64,000 bases of DNA from Pseudomonas plecoglossicida NBRC 103162 = DSM 15088 (lineage in GTDB: Bacteria > Pseudomonadota > Gammaproteobacteria > Pseudomonadales > Pseudomonadaceae), in the NCBI RefSeq assembly GCF_000730665.1, contig NZ_BBIV01000025.1, forward strand, positions 21,489 to 85,488. The letters run 5' to 3'. The position numbers and the translations under genes are program-made. Positions within the stretch are counted from its first letter, which is position 1, and each line of letters opens with the position of its first letter. Below, in pieces: positions 60,550-64,000 of the stretch. The notes under the pieces were generated by a model. The model ran no database searches. It was not told where the DNA came from and was given only the letters and a program-made list of their open reading frames with translations.

Positions 60550-62064
60550 TCAGTGCGCCTGTTCCAGGCGCCGCTTGCGCGGGGCAGGCACGTCCCCGTG
60601 ATGATCGCCCTCCGCCAACACCGGCACCTCATTACCATCACAGTCGAACAGCTTGCCGTCGCGGAAGAAATCACCGTCGTTCAGCCCGGCGATGTCGCGG
60701 TAGCGCAGGGTGCGTTCGCTGGCGGCGACGAACACCGACTGCTGGTCGGAGTTGCCGGCGCGCAAGTGGTTGAACAGCAGGTTGAGCAGGATGGCCATGA
60801 TCGCGGCCGAGCTGATCCCGGAGTGGAAGATGGTTTCGAACCAGGCCGGGAAGTGGTGGTAGAACCCGGGCGCGGCAATCGGGATCATGCCGAAGCCGAT
60901 CGAGGTGGCGACGATGATCAGGTTCATGTTGTTGCGGTAGTCCACCTGGGCCAGGGTGCGGATGCCACTGGCCGCGACGGTGCCGAACAGCACCACGCCG
61001 GCGCCCCCGAGTACTGCGGTAGGCACGGCGGCGATCAACCGACCCATCACCGGCAGCAGTCCCAGCGTCACCAGGATCAGCCCCGTGGTGGCCACGACAT
61101 AGCGGCTCTTCACGCCGGTCACCGCCACCAGGCCGACGTTCTGCGCGAAGGCGCTCTGGGTGAACGAGCCGAACAGCGGTGCGAAGGCGCTGGAGATCAT
61201 GTCGGCGCGCAGGCCGTTGCCCAGGCGCTTCGAGTCGACCTTGGTGTCGATGATCTCGCCGACGGCCAGGATGTCGGCGGACGTCTCGACCATGGTCACC
61301 ACGATCACGATCAGCATTGACAGGATCGCCGCCACCTGAAACTCCGGCGCACCCAGCGGCAGCACCTGCGGCAGTGCAACGATCGAGCCTTGCAGTACCT
61401 GGGAGAAGTCGGCCATGCCGAAGGCCACGGCCACCAGTGTGCCGATGACCATGGCCAGCAGGATCGACAAGCGCGAGATGCTGGCGCTGCCGAGCTTGCT
61501 GAGCAGCAGCACGGTGGCCAGGGTGAACGCCGCCAGGGCGATGTTCGAGATGCTGCCGAAGTCGGCGGCCTGGCTGTTGCCGCCCATGGCCCAGCGCGCC
61601 GTCACCGGCATCAGCGTCAGGCCGATGGTGGTGATGACGATGCCCGTTACCAGCGGCGGGAAGAATTTCGTGATACGCGAGAACAGCGGTGTTATCACCA
61701 GGCCGATCAACGACGCGGCGATCACGGCTCCGAATACCACAGCAAGACCGCCCTGGCCGTCGTTGCCGATGATCGCGATCATGGTCGCCACACCCGCGAA
61801 GGAGACGCCCTGTACCAACGGCAACTGGCAACCGAAGAACGGAATGCCCAAGGTCTGCAGCAAGGTGGCCAGGCCACCGGCGAACAGCGACGCGGCGATC
61901 AGCAGGCCGACGTCGGCAGGGGCCAGGCCCGCGGCCTGACCGATGATCAGCGGAACGGCAACAATGCCACCATACATCGTCAGCACATGTTGAAGCCCGT
62001 AGGCCACGTTGGCGCCGACGCCGAGGTTCTCGTCTTCCGGACGAGGTGTAGCGGGAGAAGTCAT
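60550..62064 (-). CDS. NCS2-family purine (xanthine/urate) permease
   Basis: A 504-residue nucleobase:cation symporter-2 family protein with about 12-14 membrane helices. Family blocks are present: VAYGLQHVLTMYGGIVAVPL, FFGCQLPLVQGVSFAGVATM, VTMVETSADILAVGEIIDTK and the signature FAQNVGLVAVTGVKSRYV. The ETSADILA and QNxGL residues are substrate contacts in xanthine/uric acid carriers. A soluble C-terminal tail of about 60 residues follows. It neighbours 8-oxoguanine deaminase upstream on the same strand, consistent with purine scavenging. Confidence 0.9.
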   Translation of the reverse strand: MTSPATPRPEDENLGVGANVAYGLQHVLTMYGGIVAVPLIIGQAAGLAPADVGLLIAASLFAGGLATLLQTLGIPFFGCQLPLVQGVSFAGVATMIAIIGNDGQGGLAVVFGAVIAASLIGLVITPLFSRITKFFPPLVTGIVITTIGLTLMPVTARWAMGGNSQAADFGSISNIALAAFTLATVLLLSKLGSASISRLSILLAMVIGTLVAVAFGMADFSQVLQGSIVALPQVLPLGAPEFQVAAILSMLIVIVVTMVETSADILAVGEIIDTKVDSKRLGNGLRADMISSAFAPLFGSFTQSAFAQNVGLVAVTGVKSRYVVATTGLILVTLGLLPVMGRLIAAVPTAVLGGAGVVLFGTVAASGIRTLAQVDYRNNMNLIIVATSIGFGMIPIAAPGFYHHFPAWFETIFHSGISSAAIMAILLNLLFNHLRAGNSDQQSVFVAASERTLRYRDIAGLNDGDFFRDGKLFDCDGNEVPVLAEGDHHGDVPAPRKRRLEQAH

Positions 62065-62189
62065 GGTGAGTAGCTCGCTTTTGTTATTTTGATGCGTCTA
62101 ACAGCACGGTCTCAGTCGCGGTGGGTGAAGCGGTGTAGCAGAGAGGGGCAGGCCGTTGCCTCAAGGCGACGGGCAACGGCCTGGGTGGA

Positions 62190-63548
62190 TCACTCGCCGA
62201 TCACCAGTTGGCGTGCCAGCTGGTTGTGGCGCTCGAGCACGCGTGGCAGGTCGACGGTGGTGATGCGACCGTCCTTGACCACCACGCGGCCGTTGATCAC
62301 GCTGGTGTCGACATGGGTCGGGGTGCAGAACACCAGAGCCGCCAGCGGGTCGTGCAGGGCACCGGCATAGGCCACGTGGTTCAGGTTGAAGGCGACCAGG
62401 TCGGCGACCATGCCCGGGGCGAGGGCGCCGATGTCATTGCGGTTGAGCACCTTGGCACCGCCCAGGGTGGCGATTTCCAGGGCTTCGCGCGCGGTCATCG
62501 CGTCGGGGCCGAAGCCGACCCGCTGCAGCAGCAGCGCCTGGCGCACTTCGCCGATCATGCTGGCACCGTCGTTGGAGGCCGAACCGTCCACGCCCAGGCC
62601 CACCGGCACGCCGTGGTCGCGCATCTTGCGGATCGGCGCGATGCCCGAGGCCAGGCGCATGTTCGAGCACGGGCAGTGGGCCACGCCGGTGCCGGTGCGT
62701 GCAAACAGCTCGATACCGTGCTGGTCGAGTTGCACGCAGTGGGCGTGCCACACATCGTGACCGACCCAGCCCAGGTCCTCGGCGTACTCGGCCGGGGTCA
62801 TGCCGAATTTCTCGCGGCTGTAGGCGATGTCGTTGACGTTTTCGGCCAGGTGGGTGTGCAGCGACACGCCATACCCGCGCGCCAGTACCGCCGCTTCGCG
62901 CATCAGGTCGCGGCTGACCGAGAATGGCGAGCAGGGTGCTACCACCACGCGCAGCATCGAGCCGTGGCTGGCGTCGTGGTAGTCCTCGATCAGGCGCTGG
63001 GACTCCTTGAGAATATCACTTTCCTTCTCCACCACCGAATCCGGCGGCAGGCCGCCCTGGCTGCGGCCCACACTCATGCTGCCGCGCGCGGCATGGAAGC
63101 GCATGCCGATTTCCTCGGCGGCGTGGATGCTGTCGTCGAGCTTGCAGCCGTTGGGGTAGATGTACAGGTGATCGCTGGAGGTGGTGCAGCCGGACAGGAT
63201 CAGCTCGGCCATGGCGGTCTGGGTCGAGACCGAGATCATTTCCGGAGTCAGCCGGGCCCAGATCGGGTACAGGTTGGTCAGCCAGTTGAACAGCTCGCCG
63301 TCCTGCGCCGCCGGCACCACGCGGGTGAGGCTCTGGTACATGTGGTGGTGGGTGTTGACCAGGCCGGGGATGACCACCTTGCCGGTCATGTCGAGAATTT
63401 CGTCGGCGTGCTGGGGCAGTTCGTCGCTGGGACCGACCTGTTTGATCACGTTGTCTTCGATGTACAGGCCGCCGCGTTTGATCTCGCGGCGTGCGCCGTC
63501 CATCGTCACCAGCAGTTCGGCGTTCTTGATCAGCAATGTCTTGGGCAT
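62190..63548 (-). CDS. 8-Oxoguanine deaminase (amidohydrolase)
   Basis: A 452-residue amidohydrolase-superfamily protein. Metal and catalytic sites are VNTHHHMYQSLTR (HxH), LHTHLAENVNDI, HAHCVQLDQHGI and LGVDGSASNDGASM (metal Asp). Length and motifs match the Pseudomonas enzyme that converts 8-oxoguanine to uric acid (PA0142 type) rather than the triazine hydrolases it resembles. ATG 63548 has AAAGGAA upstream. The purine permease gene follows after 125 bases on the same strand, so the two probably form one unit for oxidised-purine salvage. Confidence 0.9.
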   Translation of the reverse strand: MPKTLLIKNAELLVTMDGARREIKRGGLYIEDNVIKQVGPSDELPQHADEILDMTGKVVIPGLVNTHHHMYQSLTRVVPAAQDGELFNWLTNLYPIWARLTPEMISVSTQTAMAELILSGCTTSSDHLYIYPNGCKLDDSIHAAEEIGMRFHAARGSMSVGRSQGGLPPDSVVEKESDILKESQRLIEDYHDASHGSMLRVVVAPCSPFSVSRDLMREAAVLARGYGVSLHTHLAENVNDIAYSREKFGMTPAEYAEDLGWVGHDVWHAHCVQLDQHGIELFARTGTGVAHCPCSNMRLASGIAPIRKMRDHGVPVGLGVDGSASNDGASMIGEVRQALLLQRVGFGPDAMTAREALEIATLGGAKVLNRNDIGALAPGMVADLVAFNLNHVAYAGALHDPLAALVFCTPTHVDTSVINGRVVVKDGRITTVDLPRVLERHNQLARQLVIGE

Positions 63549-63871
63549 AGGTGTTCCTTTCCCCTCAGGGATTGGTTGCAATTCGTCTGTGCGGACACCC
63601 GGTTTTCGATTAGAGCCAGACCCTAGAAACCAGGCGTTGTGTTGGGGGCGGTCAGATCAGCGGCGCACGCGTCGACGCCGCCGGGGAGCATCGGCTTGGC
63701 GTAGGGCGCAGGGTGAACCGGGGTGACGCAATAGCGGCGAATGCGTCGATTCGCGCAGCGGGCTCGGAGGAGGCGAGCAGGTAGGGGTAATGCATGGCTT
63801 TAGCCTGTCGCAATACGCAGCGGCGATTACCGATGTCGTAGGCGTGGCTTAATGTAATCAGAATTGTGTTT

Positions 63872-63888
63872 TTTTGTATACGAAAAAT
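63872..63888. promoter_or_regulatory. Possible GntR-family operator
   Basis: TTTTTGTATACGAAAAA is a nearly symmetrical element centred on GTATAC, like the TTGTATACAA operators of FadR-subfamily GntR regulators, which often control purine and xanthine genes. It is over 300 bases from the deaminase start, so it may instead serve a gene beyond the window. Confidence 0.35.
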
Positions 63889-63947
63889 TCAGGGGTTGCT
63901 GGGGTTGGAATGGCCTGTCTTGGTTTTTGCGGTGGGGCGTAAATCGA

Positions 63948-63965
63948 GCGCCGCCCGCGCGGCGC
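63948..63965. repeat. REP-like palindrome, related to 36655-36696
   Basis: GCGCCGC-CCGC-GCGGCGC, preceded by TAAATCGA. It shares the core of the longer palindrome at 36655 but the outer arms differ, so it is a degenerate copy of the same dispersed element. Confidence 0.65.
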
Positions 63966-64000
63966 ATCGCGAGCTGCGCTCGCTCCTACGTTTGTTTCGG

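Larger units (their letters stand above)
63549..64000. other. Upstream region of the 8-oxoguanine deaminase gene
   Basis: About 450 bases with no convincing gene. A 47-codon frame on the minus strand (MHYPYLLASSEPAARIDAFA..., about 63796-63653) has no recognisable features. The part 63840-63890 is AT-rich and holds a GntR-type palindrome; a REP-like palindrome lies at 63948. Confidence 0.5.

Noticed and set aside
62065..62189. Purine riboswitch between the deaminase and permease genes
   Set aside because: No recognisable aptamer stems; the gap has only ordinary sequence, and purine riboswitches are not expected in Pseudomonas.
62208..63626. Plus-strand open frame opposite the 8-oxoguanine deaminase gene
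   Set aside because: Antisense shadow; the amidohydrolase metal motifs are on the minus strand.

Overview
The window looks like a chromosomal segment of a Pseudomonas, most probably of the P. putida group. The reasons are the high GC content, the scattered REP elements of the type GGGAGCCGGCTTGCCGGCGA, and gene types common in that group (OprD-family porin, CzcCBA, a second PBP2, FeaR-like regulator, 8-oxoguanine deaminase next to a purine permease). No rRNA, tRNA, CRISPR array or prophage was seen.

Layout. 1-1.6 kb: the end of an unidentified protein, a small CxxC protein and an internally deleted IS1182-like element. 1.6-7.1 kb: NTF2-like protein, amidase, frameshifted MarR regulator, outer-membrane barrel protein, cytochrome c and a FeaR-like AraC regulator. 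7.3-8.2 kb: a scrambled scar made of a response-regulator fragment and two consecutive pieces of one OprD-family porin lying on opposite strands. 8.3-14.1 kb: intact czcCBA heavy-metal RND efflux operon. 14.3-17.2 kb: arfB, a small exported protein and a second PBP2 (mrdA).

17.4-33.8 kb (minus strand) holds the most unusual unit: two periplasmic-adaptor proteins (one with a GAF-like N-terminus), a membrane M50 metalloprotease fused to an adaptor-like domain, a ~3,516-residue protein (LEPR-like motif, DUF4347, DUF11-like segments, SdrD-B-like and nine VCBS-like repeats) and a TolC-family lipoprotein. No ABC ATPase is present in the cluster. It reads as a type I-like export route in which an M50/adaptor fusion sits where the ABC transporter would be. 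DUF4347 also shows an H-G / C-x-x-G pattern like clan CD cysteine peptidases.

34.3-50.2 kb is a long plus-strand run: an octaheme cytochrome/TPR protein, MoxR-DUF58-DUF4381-VWA-VWA/TPR-BatD, periplasmic HAD phosphatase, arylsulfatase, membrane-fused spermidine-synthase-like protein and an MscS-type channel. 50.2-55.1 kb (minus): AraC regulator, DUF3313 lipoprotein, FadL-type porin and an AspT/YidE-type transporter that appears to have lost part of its second membrane half.

55.2-59.0 kb is a bufferin-type copper module: DoxX, DUF2063, DUF692/MNIO and DUF2282 genes on the minus strand, divergent from an ECF sigma factor and NrsF-like anti-sigma. Both arms carry the exact bipartite motif GTAACC-N16-CGAA. 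59.07-60.5 kb is nhaA behind a structured leader resembling the nhaA-I (Li+) riboswitch. 60.5-63.5 kb holds an NCS2 purine permease and an 8-oxoguanine deaminase, with a GntR-type palindrome upstream.
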